Assembly: GCA_017409405.1 (NCBI GenBank)
Contig: JAFQSU010000088.1
Location: 1 to 40,831 of the forward strand
DNA length: 40,831 bases
Source of the DNA: Oscillospiraceae bacterium
GTDB lineage: Bacteria > Bacillota > Clostridia > Oscillospirales > JAAYXM01
Direction of reading: 5' to 3'
The notes under the pieces were generated by a model. The model was not told where the DNA came from, ran no database searches, and saw only the letters and a list, made by a program, of their open reading frames with translations. Every line of letters starts with the position of its first letter. Position 1 is the stretch's first letter. The translations under genes were made by a program, and so were the position numbers. Positions 9,635 through 20,029 of this stretch are shown here, one piece after another.

Positions 9635-9655
9635 TTTGCCAAATCGGGCAGATTT
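9635..9655. promoter_or_regulatory. Putative operator, copy 2 of the 21-bp shared motif
   Basis: The plus strand reads TTTGCCAAATC, then G, GGCA, then G, ATTT. It matches 6239-6259 at 19 of 21 positions and lies exactly 8 bp upstream of the TTGACA box. This is the usual position for an AraC-type activator contacting RNA polymerase next to -35. Confidence 0.65.
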
Positions 9656-9713
9656 GACTTCCATTTTCTGTTCGGTAATTTGAAAACGCTTTGCACCGTT
9701 AATTCATACACGA

Positions 9714-9747
9714 CAACAGCCACGCAGAGGCTTCTGCGTGGCTGTTG
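9714..9747 (-). terminator. Hairpin ending the purine/fhs operon
   Basis: A perfect 15-bp stem (CAACAGCCACGCAGA and its complement) with a 4-base loop, 17 bp after the fhs stop codon. The T-rich stretch lies on the plus-strand side (9748-9757), so the intrinsic signal is not classical for the minus strand, though placement fits the end of the operon. Confidence 0.6.
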
Positions 9748-9763
9748 GGTTATTTTATTCGTC

Positions 9764-11440
9764 TTAGAAAAGGCCTGTGATTTTGCCGTCCGGGTCTACG
9801 TCTATGCGCTCTGCTGCAGGGACTTTGGGAAGCCCGGGCATGGTCATTATATCGCCCGTGAGAACGACTATAAAGCCGGCACCTGCGGAGACCTTAACAT
9901 TTTTGATTGTTACGGTAAAGCCGCTCGGTGCGCCGAGACGTGTCGGGTCATCAGAGAAGCTGTACTGAGTCTTTGCGACACAAACGGGCAGCTTATCAAG
10001 ACCGAGCGATGTAAGCCGTTCAATCTGTTTTTTGGCGTTGGGGGTAATATTTATACCGTCGCCGCCGTAAACCTTTTTGACGATTGCCTCTATTTTTTCT
10101 TCGATTGACATGTCAAGCTCGTAGCTGAACGTAAAGTCGCCCTTTTCCTCTTCGCAAAGGCGGACAACTTCACGGGCAAGCTCTTCACCGCCTCGGCCGC
10201 CGTCTGCCCAGACAGTGGAAAGGACGGTGTTTACGCCAAGCTCACGGCATTTCTTGATGATAAACTCAATCTCGGCATCGGTGTCTGTCGGGAAGCGGTT
10301 GACTGCGACAACGCAGGGTAATTTATATACATTCTTTATATTTGACACATGGCGGAGAAGGTTCGGGATGCCCTTTTCAAGCGCCGCAATATCCTCATCC
10401 GAAAGCTCCGTTTTGGCTCTGCCGCCGTGCATTTTAAGCGCACGGACAGTTGCAACGACAACAACGGCATCGGGGACAAGCCCTGCAACACGGCATTTGA
10501 TATCAAGAAACTTTTCTGCGCCGAGGTCTGCGCCGAAGCCTGCTTCCGTGACGGTGTAGTCACCCATCTTAAGCGCAAGCTTTGTTGCCATGACGGAGTT
10601 ACAGCCGTGTGCAATATTGGCAAACGGACCGCCGTGGACAAAAGCCGGAGTACCCTCAAGCGTCTGGACAAGGTTGGGCTTAAGCGCATCCTTGAGCAGA
10701 GCGGTCATTGCCCCTGCGGCATTGAGCTCGCCGCAGGTAACGGGCTTATCGTCAAAGGTATAGCCGACAATTATGCGTGAAAGACGTGCCTTGAGGTCGT
10801 CTATGGAATTTGAAAGGCACAAAACAGCCATGATTTCGCTGGCAACAGTTATGTCAAACCCATCCTCACGCGGAACGCCGTTCTTACTGCCGCCGAGACC
10901 GTCGGCAATAAAACGCAGCTGGCGGTCGTTCATATCGACACAGCGCTTCCATGTTATCTTGCGTGTGTCAATGCCAAGCTTATTACCCTGATGGATGTGG
11001 TTGTCAAGCATAGCCGCGAGCAAATTGTTTGCCGCACCTATGGCGTGGAAATCGCCCGTGAAATGAAGGTTTATATCCTCCATCGGGACAACCTGGGCAT
11101 AACCGCCGCCGGCGGCACCGCCCTTGATACCGAAAACAGGACCGAGCGACGGCTCACGGAGAGCAACGGTGACGTCCTTGCCGATTCGTGCAAGACCGTC
11201 TGCAAGACCTATTGTAGTGGTGGTCTTGCCCTCGCCTGCCGGAGTCGGAGTAATGGCAGTGACGAGAATGAGCTTACCGTTTTCGCGCTTTGATTCAGAA
11301 AGCAGCTTAAGGTCAATCTTTGCCTTATACCTGCCGTATTGCTCGATATATTTTTCATCAACATGAGCTTTTGCGGCAATTTCGGTAATCGGGCGCATTT
11401 CACAGCTCTGCGCAATTTCAATGTCTGTTTTGTATGCCAT
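9764..11440 (-). CDS. fhs: Formate-tetrahydrofolate ligase
   Basis: 558 residues, full length for the family. It makes 10-formyl-tetrahydrofolate from formate, tetrahydrofolate and ATP in the cytoplasm. The N-terminus has the family P-loop TPAGEGKTT at 66-74, followed by the conserved [22 protein letters not shown] region, of which [14 protein letters not shown] is visible. The ATG follows GGAGGAATTTAAA. The gene starts 20 bp after the purL stop and is the last of the riboswitch-controlled purine operon. That position makes sense, because GAR transformylase and AICAR transformylase encoded upstream both consume its product. No other genes of the one-carbon (Wood-Ljungdahl) branch are present, so purine synthesis is its evident local role. 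Confidence 0.96.
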   Translation of the reverse strand: MAYKTDIEIAQSCEMRPITEIAAKAHVDEKYIEQYGRYKAKIDLKLLSESKRENGKLILVTAITPTPAGEGKTTTTIGLADGLARIGKDVTVALREPSLGPVFGIKGGAAGGGYAQVVPMEDINLHFTGDFHAIGAANNLLAAMLDNHIHQGNKLGIDTRKITWKRCVDMNDRQLRFIADGLGGSKNGVPREDGFDITVASEIMAVLCLSNSIDDLKARLSRIIVGYTFDDKPVTCGELNAAGAMTALLKDALKPNLVQTLEGTPAFVHGGPFANIAHGCNSVMATKLALKMGDYTVTEAGFGADLGAEKFLDIKCRVAGLVPDAVVVVATVRALKMHGGRAKTELSDEDIAALEKGIPNLLRHVSNIKNVYKLPCVVAVNRFPTDTDAEIEFIIKKCRELGVNTVLSTVWADGGRGGEELAREVVRLCEEEKGDFTFSYELDMSIEEKIEAIVKKVYGGDGINITPNAKKQIERLTSLGLDKLPVCVAKTQYSFSDDPTRLGAPSGFTVTIKNVKVSAGAGFIVVLTGDIMTMPGLPKVPAAERIDVDPDGKITGLF

Positions 11441-11460
11441 TTTAAATTCCTCCGAACAAT

Positions 11461-14400
11461 TTACTTGAAGTAGCGTACTGCAGCCTCAAACATACGGATA
11501 TCGTAATTACCCGGTACATTCTTATAAAGACCGGAGCCTACACGCTCACTGTGACCCATCTTACCGAAGACTCTGCCGTCGGGAGAGGTTATGCCCTCGA
11601 TAGCATACATGGAGTCGTTGGGGTTGAAGTGAACGTCGCTTGTTGCGTTGCCGGAAAGGTCAACATACTGAGTTGCAATCTGACCGTTTGCGGCAAGCTC
11701 TGCAATGAGCTTTTCATCTGCAAGGAAGCGACCTTCACCGTGAGAAATCGGAACACTGTAAACATCGCCGACATTAGTGAGCGAAAGCCACGGTGACTTG
11801 TTTGAAGCAATTCTCGTGCGAACGATTCTCGACTGGTGACGTGCGATTGTGTTGAATGTAAGCGTCGGGCAGGACTCATCCGTGTCAATAATTTTGCCGT
11901 ACGGAACAAGACCGAGCTTTATAAGTGCCTGGAAGCCGTTACAGATGCCGCACATAAGACCGTCGCGGTTATCGAGAAGATCGTGGACACCGTCCTTTAT
12001 CGCGGCATTGCGGAAGAATGCGGTTATGAACTTACCGCTGCCGTCGGGCTCGTCACCGCCTGAGAAACCGCCGGGGATAAATACAATCTGTGCGGTTTTA
12101 AGAGCGTTTGCAAACTTGTCAACACTTGCGCGGATGCCGTCGGAGGTGAGGTTGTTGATAACAATAATCTCGGGGTCTGCGCCTGCATCACGAACTGCCT
12201 TTGCGGAATCGTATTCACAGTTTGTTCCGGGGAAAGCCGGGATGAGAACCTTGGGTTTTGCAACCTTAACAGCCGGAGCCTTACGCTCTTTTGCGATGTA
12301 TTCAAAGTTCTGCATCGGACCTTTTCCGTCCGGAATATTACAACTGAACACACTCTCAAGTTTATCCTCATATATGTCGAGCAATTCGTCTGCCGAAATA
12401 CTTTCGTTGCCGAGCGTAAACGCACCGTCATCGGTTACCGTACCGAGAACGGTCTCACCCGGAACATCCTCACAAACTTCGACAACAAACGAAGCATAGC
12501 TATAACCGAAGATATCGGAAACGGAGATGTTTTTGTCAAAGGCAAAGCCAAAGCCGTTACCGAATGCCATCTTCATAACAGCCTCGGCAATACCGCCGAT
12601 ACCGGGAGTATAGCAAGCGCAAGCCTTACCGCTGCGCATGAGGTCTGTCACCTTTTTAAATACAGCGAGAAGCGACTCTGTCTTGGGGAGATTATTCTCA
12701 TCAAACTCGGGAGCAATGAGAACAACCTTGTTCCCTGCCTTTTTAAACTCGGGAGAGACAACGTCGGAGGTCTTTCCTGTTGTTACTGCAAAGGAAACGA
12801 GAGTCGGCGGAACGTCGAGGTTCTCAAACGAACCGCTCATAGAGTCCTTACCGCCGATAGAGCCGATACGGAGTTCCATCTGTGCCCTGAATGCACCGAG
12901 GAGTGCCGCAAGCGGCTTGCCCCAACGCTTTGCATCACGGCCGAGCTTTTCAAAATATTCCTGGAAGGTCAGATAAACATCCTTAAACTCTGCGCCCGTT
13001 GCAATAAGCTTACACACAGACTCAATAACAGCCATGTATGCACCGTGATACGGGCTCTGCTCGGTAAGGAACGGATTATAACCCCACGACATAAAGGAGC
13101 AGTTATCGGTATGCTTCTTCTCAACGGAAATTTTCTGAACCATCGCCTGAATCGGAGTGAGCTGATTCTTACCGCCAAACGGCATGAGAACCGTTCCTGC
13201 ACCGATTGTAGAGTCAAAACGCTCTGAAAGACCGCGCTTTGAGCAGATATTTAGGTCAGATGCAATCCTCTTATAGTTATCAGAAAAGCTTCCGGTAATT
13301 TTTTCTTCACGGAGAGAGGGCTTTGCAACCTCTACGTCAATATGCTTTTCTGCACCGTTTGAATTTAAGAATTCACGGCTGATATCAACAATTTTTTTGT
13401 CGTTCCAGTGCATGACAAGGCGTGCTTCTTCCGTAACACGCGCAACAGGGCATGCCTGGAGGTTTTCGCTTTCTGCAAGGGCAAGAAACTTGTCGGTATC
13501 CTCTGCCGCAATGACAACAGCCATACGCTCCTGCGACTCGCTTATTGCAAGCTCGGTACCGTCAAGACCGTCATACTTTTTCGGAACTGCGTTGAGGTTA
13601 ATTTCAAGACCGTCTGCAAGCTCGCCTATCGCAACGGATACACCGCCTGCACCGAAGTCATTGCAACGCTTAATCATGCGGCTTGCCTCTGCGTTCCTGA
13701 ACAGGCGCTGGAGCTTGCGCTCTTCGGGAGCGTTACCCTTCTGAACCTCTGCACCGCAGGTTTCAAGGCTTGACGCCGTATGCGACTTCGAGGAGCCGGT
13801 TGCACCGCCACAGCCGTCACGACCCGTACTTCCGCCGAGGAGAATGACTACATCCCCCGGAGCCGGACGCTCACGGCGGACATTTACCTCGGGAGCAGCC
13901 GCAATAACTGCACCGATTTCCATACGCTTTGCGGCATAGCCCTCGTGATAAATTTCATCGACAATGCCCGTTGCAAGACCGATCTGGTTACCGTATGAAG
14001 AATATCCTGCAGCAGCGGTTGTGACAATCTTGCGCTGCGGGAGTTTACCCTTTATCGTTTCGCTTACGGGCTTGAGAGGGTCAGCCGCACCGGTAACACG
14101 CATAGCACCGTAAACATATGAACGGCCGGAAAGCGGGTCACGGATAGCGCCGCCTATACATGTAGCCGCACCACCGAAAGGCTCAATTTCGGTCGGGTGG
14201 TTATGTGTTTCGTTCTTGAACAGAAGAAGCCACGGCTCAACCTTACCGTCAACCTCAACCTCCATCTTAACCGTACATGCATTGATTTCTTCCGACTCAT
14301 CAAGCTTTGAAAGCTCGCCGTTTTTGCGGAGATGTTTTACGGCAATAGTTGCAAGATCCATAAGGCAGATGGGCTTTGTTCTGCCGAGAGCCTTACGGGT

Positions 14401-15156
14401 GCTTATATATTCATCATAGGTTTTAGAAAGAAGCTCATCCTCAAACTTGACGCTGTCAATAGTCGTGAGGAAGGTCGTATGACGGCAGTGGTCAGACCAG
14501 TAGGTGTCAATCATACGGATTTCGGTTATTGTCGGGTTTCTTTTTTCTGATTTGAAATATTCCTGACAGAACTCGATATCATCGGCATCCATAGCAAGAC
14601 CGTATTCGGAAACAAAAGCCTCAAGACCCTTGCGGTCAAGGTCTATAAAGCCGTCGAGTGTTTTAACCTCTGTCGGGATTTCATAATCGGTTTTTAAGGT
14701 CTCCGGCTTTGCAAGAGAAGCTTCTCTTGCTTCAACCGGGTTAATTACATACTTTTTAATTTCTGCAAGCTCGTTTTCGGAAATATTGCCGTAAAGCACA
14801 TACACCTTTGCCGTCTTGACAGTAGGACGGTCGCCCTGCGAAATAATCTGAATGCACTGAGCGGCAGAGTCTGCACGCTGGTCAAACTGACCCGGTAAAA
14901 ATTCAACGGCAAATGCAGATGAATCACACGAGCAGATGTTTATATCTTCCGAAACAATATCGAGCTGAGGCTCGGAAAAAACCGTCTTTTTTGCATACTC
15001 AAAAAGCTCGGGGGTGATATTTTCAGCGTCATAGCGGTTTATAACTCTGACATCTGTAAGGCTTTTAATGCCGAGAAGAGTGCGCGCATCAGAAAGCAGG
15101 GCTTTCGCTTCATTTGCAAGCTCCTTTTTCTTTTCTACATAAACTCTGTATACCAT
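11461..15156 (-). CDS. purL: Phosphoribosylformylglycinamidine synthase, single-chain clostridial type
   Basis: 1,231 residues from ATG 15156, which has GGAGGAAAAG just upstream. An in-frame extension to 15255 would run into purD and is not needed. The enzyme converts FGAR to FGAM with ATP and glutamine. The first half contains the synthase signature [13 protein letters not shown] and a later [13 protein letters not shown] phosphate loop. The C-terminal quarter is a class I glutaminase: a [12 protein letters not shown] oxyanion region, nucleophile Cys in [11 protein letters not shown] near 1067, and His/Glu in PISHGEGRF near 1137. The fused PurL-PurQ layout without PurS matches the clade found in Clostridia and streptococci. 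One base separates its ATG from the purD stop, so translation is probably coupled. Confidence 0.96.
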   Translation of the reverse strand: MVYRVYVEKKKELANEAKALLSDARTLLGIKSLTDVRVINRYDAENITPELFEYAKKTVFSEPQLDIVSEDINICSCDSSAFAVEFLPGQFDQRADSAAQCIQIISQGDRPTVKTAKVYVLYGNISENELAEIKKYVINPVEAREASLAKPETLKTDYEIPTEVKTLDGFIDLDRKGLEAFVSEYGLAMDADDIEFCQEYFKSEKRNPTITEIRMIDTYWSDHCRHTTFLTTIDSVKFEDELLSKTYDEYISTRKALGRTKPICLMDLATIAVKHLRKNGELSKLDESEEINACTVKMEVEVDGKVEPWLLLFKNETHNHPTEIEPFGGAATCIGGAIRDPLSGRSYVYGAMRVTGAADPLKPVSETIKGKLPQRKIVTTAAAGYSSYGNQIGLATGIVDEIYHEGYAAKRMEIGAVIAAAPEVNVRRERPAPGDVVILLGGSTGRDGCGGATGSSKSHTASSLETCGAEVQKGNAPEERKLQRLFRNAEASRMIKRCNDFGAGGVSVAIGELADGLEINLNAVPKKYDGLDGTELAISESQERMAVVIAAEDTDKFLALAESENLQACPVARVTEEARLVMHWNDKKIVDISREFLNSNGAEKHIDVEVAKPSLREEKITGSFSDNYKRIASDLNICSKRGLSERFDSTIGAGTVLMPFGGKNQLTPIQAMVQKISVEKKHTDNCSFMSWGYNPFLTEQSPYHGAYMAVIESVCKLIATGAEFKDVYLTFQEYFEKLGRDAKRWGKPLAALLGAFRAQMELRIGSIGGKDSMSGSFENLDVPPTLVSFAVTTGKTSDVVSPEFKKAGNKVVLIAPEFDENNLPKTESLLAVFKKVTDLMRSGKACACYTPGIGGIAEAVMKMAFGNGFGFAFDKNISVSDIFGYSYASFVVEVCEDVPGETVLGTVTDDGAFTLGNESISADELLDIYEDKLESVFSCNIPDGKGPMQNFEYIAKERKAPAVKVAKPKVLIPAFPGTNCEYDSAKAVRDAGADPEIIVINNLTSDGIRASVDKFANALKTAQIVFIPGGFSGGDEPDGSGKFITAFFRNAAIKDGVHDLLDNRDGLMCGICNGFQALIKLGLVPYGKIIDTDESCPTLTFNTIARHQSRIVRTRIASNKSPWLSLTNVGDVYSVPISHGEGRFLADEKLIAELAANGQIATQYVDLSGNATSDVHFNPNDSMYAIEGITSPDGRVFGKMGHSERVGSGLYKNVPGNYDIRMFEAAVRYFK

Positions 15157-15157
15157 C

Positions 15158-16429
15158 TCACTTTTCCTCCCTTGCTTTGAGTGCCTTTGCGCCAATGTCA
15201 CGGCGATAATATGCGTTATCAAAATGAATGCGTGAAACGAGTCCGTAAGCATCATTTATTGCATCTGAAAGAGTGTCGGCAATTGCAGTAGCACCGAGAA
15301 CTCTTCCTCCGTTTGTAAGAAGCTTTCCGTCAGAAAGCTTTGCGCCTGCAACATAGACGTTATCTGAAATATCGGATGGGATTGTCATTTCAAAACCCTT
15401 TTCGTACTCTGTGGGATAGCCCTTTGATGCCATGATTACACAGCAGGCATTCTTGTCGCTGAACTTCACCTCTGCATCGCGAAGCTTACCTTCGGTGACC
15501 GCCTGCATGACGGTCAGAAGGTCGCTTTCAAGAAGCGGCAGAACAACCTGGGTTTCGGGGTCACCGAAACGGCAGTTGTACTCGATTACCTTGGGACCGT
15601 TGGGTGTAAGCATAAGTCCGAAATAAAGACAGCCCTTAAAGGTTCTTCCCTCTGCATTCATTGCAGAAACTGTAGGGATGAAGATTTTTTCCATACATTC
15701 GGCGGCAATCTCCGCTGTGTAGTACGGGTTCGGAGCAACCGTACCCATACCGCCGGTATTGAGACCGGTGTCGTTGTCGCCGATTCTCTTATGGTCCATT
15801 GAAGAGACCATGGGAACGACGGTTTCACCGTCGGTAAACGCAAGGACGGAAACCTCAGGACCTGTAAGAAACTCTTCTATGACAACAGTTTCACCGCTCT
15901 TGCCGAATGCCTTATCCTGCATCATGGACTTGACGGCATCGCATGCCGCATCACGGGTTTCTGCGATTATAACGCCTTTACCGAGTGCCAAGCCATCCGC
16001 CTTTACAACAGTCGGAATCGGCGCAGTTTCAAGGTATTTGAGTGCATCGTCAATGTTGTTGAAAACTTCGTATGTAGCCGTCGGAATACCGTATTTCTTC
16101 ATAAGGTTTTTCGAGAAAACCTTACTGCCTTCGATTATCGCCGCATTTGCGCGCGGTCCGAAGCAGGGGATTCCCTTTTCCTCAAGGGCGTCAACTGCAC
16201 CGAGAACAAGCGGGTCATCGGGTGCGACAACTGCATAGTCAATCTGATTTGAAACTGCAAAATCAACTATTTTCTCAATATCTTTCGCCCCGATATTAAC
16301 ACAAGTAGCATCGCCTTGCATACCGCCGTTTCCCGGAAGCGCAAAAATTTCAGAAACGTTTTTGTTAAGCTTTATTTTCTTTATGATGGCATGCTCTCTT
16401 CCGCCGCCACCGACAACCATAACCTTCAC
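15158..16429 (-). CDS. purD: Phosphoribosylamine-glycine ligase (GAR synthetase)
   Basis: 423 residues, the usual length. It joins glycine to phosphoribosylamine using ATP to give GAR. The N-terminus has the PurD signature VVGGGGREHAI, the middle is an ATP-grasp fold (VVKADGLALGKGV, then EEFLTGPEVSVLAF), and the metal-site segment EYNCRFGDPETQ follows. The TGA stop lies one base before the purL ATG. The gene starts 18 bp after the AICAR transformylase stop, within the purine operon. Confidence 0.96.
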   Translation of the reverse strand: MKVMVVGGGGREHAIIKKIKLNKNVSEIFALPGNGGMQGDATCVNIGAKDIEKIVDFAVSNQIDYAVVAPDDPLVLGAVDALEEKGIPCFGPRANAAIIEGSKVFSKNLMKKYGIPTATYEVFNNIDDALKYLETAPIPTVVKADGLALGKGVIIAETRDAACDAVKSMMQDKAFGKSGETVVIEEFLTGPEVSVLAFTDGETVVPMVSSMDHKRIGDNDTGLNTGGMGTVAPNPYYTAEIAAECMEKIFIPTVSAMNAEGRTFKGCLYFGLMLTPNGPKVIEYNCRFGDPETQVVLPLLESDLLTVMQAVTEGKLRDAEVKFSDKNACCVIMASKGYPTEYEKGFEMTIPSDISDNVYVAGAKLSDGKLLTNGGRVLGATAIADTLSDAINDAYGLVSRIHFDNAYYRRDIGAKALKAREEK

Positions 16430-16447
16430 TGTGTCTACCTCCGTGTA

Positions 16448-17632
16448 TTAGTGGTGGAACAAACGCATTCCTGTAAATGCCATTGCAATACCGTGCTTAT
16501 CACAGCACTCAATGACAATATCGTCACGAATCGAGCCACCCGGCTCTGCAATGTACTTAACACCGCTCATCGATGCGCGGTCAATATTATCTGCAAACGG
16601 GAAGAAAGCATCAGAACCGAGAGCAACCCCGTCGATAGAATCGAGATACTCACGCATTTCTTCTGCTGTAAACGGCTCGGGCTTCTTGGTGAAATACTTT
16701 TCCCAGTTACCGTCTGCCGTGACATCTTCTTCGTTTTTGTTGATGTATCCGTCAATAACATTATCGCGGTCAGGTCTTCCTATATCGTCCTTGAACGGGA
16801 GGTTGAGAACCTTTTCATGCTGACGCAAGAACCATGTATCAGCCTTTGTGCCTGCAAGACGTGTGCAGTGGATGCGTGACTGCTGTCCTGCACCAACGCC
16901 GATTGCCTGGCCGTCAACTGCATAGCAGACGGAATTTGACTGTGTGTATTTAAGTGTAATAAGTGCTACGATAAGGTCGCGCAGTGCGGTTTCGGGAATG
17001 TCCTTATTTGCAGTCACAACATTTTTAAGAAGCTCACGGTCTATCTTGAAGTTGTTTCTTCCCTGCTCAAAGGTAATGCCGAAAACATGCTTATGCTCAA
17101 CCTCCTGCGGAACGTAGTTAGGGTCAATCTTTACGATGTTATAATTGCCCTTGCGCTTTGTCTTGAGGATTTCAAGAGCCTCAGGCTCGTATCCCGGAGC
17201 AATAACGCCGTCAGAAACCTCACGCTTAATCATCTTAGCGGTTGTAACGTCACAAACATCGGAAAGCGCTACCCAGTCACCGAATGAGCACATGCGGTCT
17301 GTGCCGCGAGCTCTTGCATAAGCACATGCAAGCGGAGACTCGTCAAGACCCTCTACATCATCTACAAAGCAAGCTTTTTTGAGCTTGTCCGAAAGGGGGA
17401 TACCTACAGCTGCCGAGGTCGGGCTTACGTGCTTAAAGGATGTAGCCGCCGGAAGACCAAGAGCCTCTTTAAGCTCTTTTACCAGCTGCCATGAATTGAA
17501 TGCATCAAGAAAGTTTATAAATCCGGGTCTTCCGGAGAGAATCTCAATAGGAAGGTCTGAGCCGTCACTCATAAAGATTTTTGCCGGCTTCTGGTTCGGG
17601 TTACAGCCGTATTTGAGTTCAAATTCTTTCAT
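16448..17632 (-). CDS. purH: AICAR transformylase, stand-alone (PurH C-terminal activity only)
   Basis: 394 residues. It formylates AICAR to FAICAR with 10-formyl-tetrahydrofolate. It starts directly with the transformylase domain (FELKYGCNPNQKPAKIF), and the catalytic Lys-His pair is seen in FKHVSPTSAAVG (Lys67, His68). The N-terminal MGS-fold IMP cyclohydrolase domain of ordinary bifunctional PurH (about 520 residues) is absent. The cyclohydrolase step is supplied by the PurO-type gene that begins the next step upstream in the operon, 12 bp away. The symbol purH is used for the family; the protein is monofunctional by domain content. Confidence 0.93.
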   Translation of the reverse strand: MKEFELKYGCNPNQKPAKIFMSDGSDLPIEILSGRPGFINFLDAFNSWQLVKELKEALGLPAATSFKHVSPTSAAVGIPLSDKLKKACFVDDVEGLDESPLACAYARARGTDRMCSFGDWVALSDVCDVTTAKMIKREVSDGVIAPGYEPEALEILKTKRKGNYNIVKIDPNYVPQEVEHKHVFGITFEQGRNNFKIDRELLKNVVTANKDIPETALRDLIVALITLKYTQSNSVCYAVDGQAIGVGAGQQSRIHCTRLAGTKADTWFLRQHEKVLNLPFKDDIGRPDRDNVIDGYINKNEEDVTADGNWEKYFTKKPEPFTAEEMREYLDSIDGVALGSDAFFPFADNIDRASMSGVKYIAEPGGSIRDDIVIECCDKHGIAMAFTGMRLFHH

Positions 17633-17644
17633 TTTTATATCCCC

Positions 17645-18364
17645 TTACTTATTCTTATTTATCATGCGGTTTTCTGCCTTGCCCGTTGCAATGTCTGTAT
17701 AACGGACATAGAGAGATATCTTGTTATCTTCGTCCAAAGCATTCCAGAGCGCATTTGTAAAAGCATCAATATCATCCGGAATTGCCACACGCTCGGGCTC
17801 ACCCTGGAACGTGGGAATCGGGTTTCCGTCACAAACATATGTATGAATAAAATGACCGAGGCCGGAAATAGCCGGATAGTCGTATGTATATCTTGCACAC
17901 GCACTTCCCTTTTCGTCGATACTCTTTAATATACTCATTTCGTAGGTAAAGTCACCGTCTGCAAATGTTATCATACCGCTGATTCTCGGTGTGAAGTTAG
18001 GTGCATCAGGCTCAAACTCACGTGTTTTCAACGCTTCGCGGAAGCCCTTACCTTCTTTTACGAAATCGTAAATGGTGTCGGTCTGGTTTCCGTTTGTAAC
18101 AATGAGTTTATTCTCAAAGCTGCGGATTGCCGCATAGATAATAAGGCTCGGATCCTCAACCTTTGAAACATCAAACGGCTCGGTGAAAATCTCACCGCTT
18201 TTTTCCGTGAACACACGGTTACGGCTGTTTGCACTTCTGCCCATAATGAAATAGGCTGTGCAAGCCTTCTTGCCGTCAGCGGTCTTTCCTATTACTATAC
18301 CTCGACCGACATATGAGTTGCCTTCAACCTGCTTTACAATGTCATTTACTTCATATATATTCAT
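17645..18364 (-). CDS. purO: IMP cyclohydrolase, archaeal PurO type
   Basis: 239 residues from ATG 18364, preceded by AAAGGAAAAG. Longer in-frame starts would overlap purN. The protein resembles the PurO-type IMP cyclohydrolase family (PF07826), with the start NIYEVNDIVKQVEGNSYVG and the segment GRGIVIGKTADGKKACTAYF, then FMGRSANSRNR-like residues (here IMGRSANSRNRVF). PurO closes FAICAR to IMP, the last step of the pathway, and was first characterised in archaea. It sits directly before the stand-alone AICAR transformylase, so the pair replaces the bifunctional PurH. The family call is by sequence recall; the strict operon context supports it. Confidence 0.88.
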   Translation of the reverse strand: MNIYEVNDIVKQVEGNSYVGRGIVIGKTADGKKACTAYFIMGRSANSRNRVFTEKSGEIFTEPFDVSKVEDPSLIIYAAIRSFENKLIVTNGNQTDTIYDFVKEGKGFREALKTREFEPDAPNFTPRISGMITFADGDFTYEMSILKSIDEKGSACARYTYDYPAISGLGHFIHTYVCDGNPIPTFQGEPERVAIPDDIDAFTNALWNALDEDNKISLYVRYTDIATGKAENRMINKNK

Positions 18365-18381
18365 GATGCTTTTCCTTTCAC

Positions 18382-18987
18382 TTATTTTGAAACTATGTCC
18401 GCGCACACCTTTTCGACAGACTGAGGAAGTATCTTCCATTCAGCAAGGCGCATAACACGCTTTTGCAACGTTTCGGGAGTGTCATCCTCGCGGATTGAAA
18501 CTGCTTTTTGCATTATAATCTCGCCGCCGTCGGGAATTTCGTTTACAAAATGCACCGTTGCACCCGTAACCTTAACCCCGTATTCAAGTGCCGCCTCATG
18601 CACACGCAAACCGTAAAAGCCCTCGCCGCAAAAAGACGGAATGAGTGACGGATGGACGTTGATAATCCGCTTGGGATAGCGCTTTGTGAAGCTTTCACTG
18701 AGAATTACCATAAAGCCTGCAAGAACGATAACGTCAATCTTGTTCTCATCAATAAGCTGTATGAGCTTTTCTTCAAAGATTTCCGCACTTCCGAGAGCTT
18801 TTTTAGGGACAACAACCGACGGGATATTCGCCTTTGCAGCACGCACGAGAGCATATGCACCCTCTTTGTTTGAGATTACAAGCTCTATTTTCCCGCTCTT
18901 TATAATGCCTTTTTTCTCAGCATCAATAAGTGCCTGAAGATTTGTGCCGCCGCCCGAAACAAGAACAGCTATACGTGCGCGGCTCAT
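18382..18987 (-). CDS. purN: Phosphoribosylglycinamide formyltransferase 1
   Basis: 201 residues, normal for PurN. It transfers the formyl group of 10-formyl-tetrahydrofolate to GAR. The phosphate loop [12 protein letters not shown] is at 10-21, the catalytic Asn110 and His112 are in [12 protein letters not shown], and the catalytic Asp153 is in IPDGGEII. Its ATG overlaps the purM stop by 4 bp (ATGA), indicating coupled translation. purO follows after 17 bp. This is the folate-dependent enzyme rather than formate-dependent PurT, which fits the presence of fhs in the same operon. Confidence 0.96.
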   Translation of the reverse strand: MSRARIAVLVSGGGTNLQALIDAEKKGIIKSGKIELVISNKEGAYALVRAAKANIPSVVVPKKALGSAEIFEEKLIQLIDENKIDVIVLAGFMVILSESFTKRYPKRIINVHPSLIPSFCGEGFYGLRVHEAALEYGVKVTGATVHFVNEIPDGGEIIMQKAVSIREDDTPETLQKRVMRLAEWKILPQSVEKVCADIVSK

Positions 18988-20024
18988 AAAATCACCTTTT
19001 CGTCTGATTTTACAATTTCGCCGATGACATATGCATCCTCACCGTTTTCACGGAGAATTGCAAGTGCAGTATCAACCTCTGCCCTTGATACAACTATGCT
19101 CATGCCAACACCCATATTGAAGGTATTGAACATATCGCGTTCACTGATATTGCCTGTCTTTGCGATAAGGTCAAATATCGGAAGAATGCGTACGGAAGCC
19201 TTGTCAATCTTTGCACCGAGACCTTCGGGAATACTTCTCGGAATGTTTTCATAGAAGCCGCCGCCGGTGATATGGGAAATGCCCTTGACCTTAACCTTTT
19301 CAAGAAGTGCAAGAACGGGCTTAACGTAAATCTTAGTCGGGGTGAGAAGAGTCTCACCGACAGACTTTCCGCCAAGCTCTGCACACGGTTTTGTAATGTC
19401 TGCATTTTCAACATCAAAAACCTTGCGGACGAGAGAAAAGCCGTTTGAGTGGACACCGCTTGACGGAAGTGCGATGACAACATCGCCCTCTTCCATTGTT
19501 TTATTATCGATTATCTTTGACTTGTCCACAACGCCTGTGCAATAGCCTGCAAGGTCGTATTCGTCCACAGGATAGAAACCGGGCATCTCGGCAGTTTCTC
19601 CGCCGATAAGCGCCGCACCTGACTGAACACAGCCCTCTGCAACACCCTTAACAATATCTGCGATTCTTTCCGGAACATTCTTTCCGCAAGCAATGTAGTC
19701 AAGGAAAAACAACGGTTTTGCACCTGCACAGATAATGTCGTTTACGCACATAGCAACACAGTCGATGCCCACTGTGTCATGCTTGTCAAGCAAAAACGCA
19801 ATTTTAAGCTTTGTACCTACGCCGTCGGTTCCGCTGACAAGTACAGGTCTTGTCATGCCGGTAACATCAAGCTCAAAAAGACCGCCGAAGCCACCGACAT
19901 CAGAGCACACACCCGAAGTCATAGTCTTTGCTATATGTTGCTTCATAAGTTCTACTGCGCGGTATCCGGCAGTGATATCAACGCCGGCTGCTGCGTAGCT
20001 GTCTGATTTGGATTGCATATTCAT
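18984..20024 (-). CDS. purM: Phosphoribosylformylglycinamidine cyclo-ligase (AIR synthetase)
   Basis: 346 residues, full length. It closes FGAM to AIR using ATP. Family signatures are present: [21 protein letters not shown] at the N-terminus (start of that segment at residue 8), [12 protein letters not shown], the metal-binding [18 protein letters not shown] region, and [11 protein letters not shown]. The gene starts 5 bp after the purF stop, and its ribosome site GGAAAGG overlaps the end of purF. It overlaps purN by 4 bp. Confidence 0.96.
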   Translation of the reverse strand: MNMQSKSDSYAAAGVDITAGYRAVELMKQHIAKTMTSGVCSDVGGFGGLFELDVTGMTRPVLVSGTDGVGTKLKIAFLLDKHDTVGIDCVAMCVNDIICAGAKPLFFLDYIACGKNVPERIADIVKGVAEGCVQSGAALIGGETAEMPGFYPVDEYDLAGYCTGVVDKSKIIDNKTMEEGDVVIALPSSGVHSNGFSLVRKVFDVENADITKPCAELGGKSVGETLLTPTKIYVKPVLALLEKVKVKGISHITGGGFYENIPRSIPEGLGAKIDKASVRILPIFDLIAKTGNISERDMFNTFNMGVGMSIVVSRAEVDTALAILRENGEDAYVIGEIVKSDEKVIL

Positions 20025-20029
20025 AATCT

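Noticed and set aside
15157-15255. Longer N-terminus for PurL
   Set aside because: The extra 33 codons overlap purD, have no ribosome site, and the family starts near the ATG at 15156 with its GGAGG.
18365-18439. Longer N-terminus for PurO
   Set aside because: It would overlap purN; ATG 18364 has a proper ribosome site and begins at the conserved family start.
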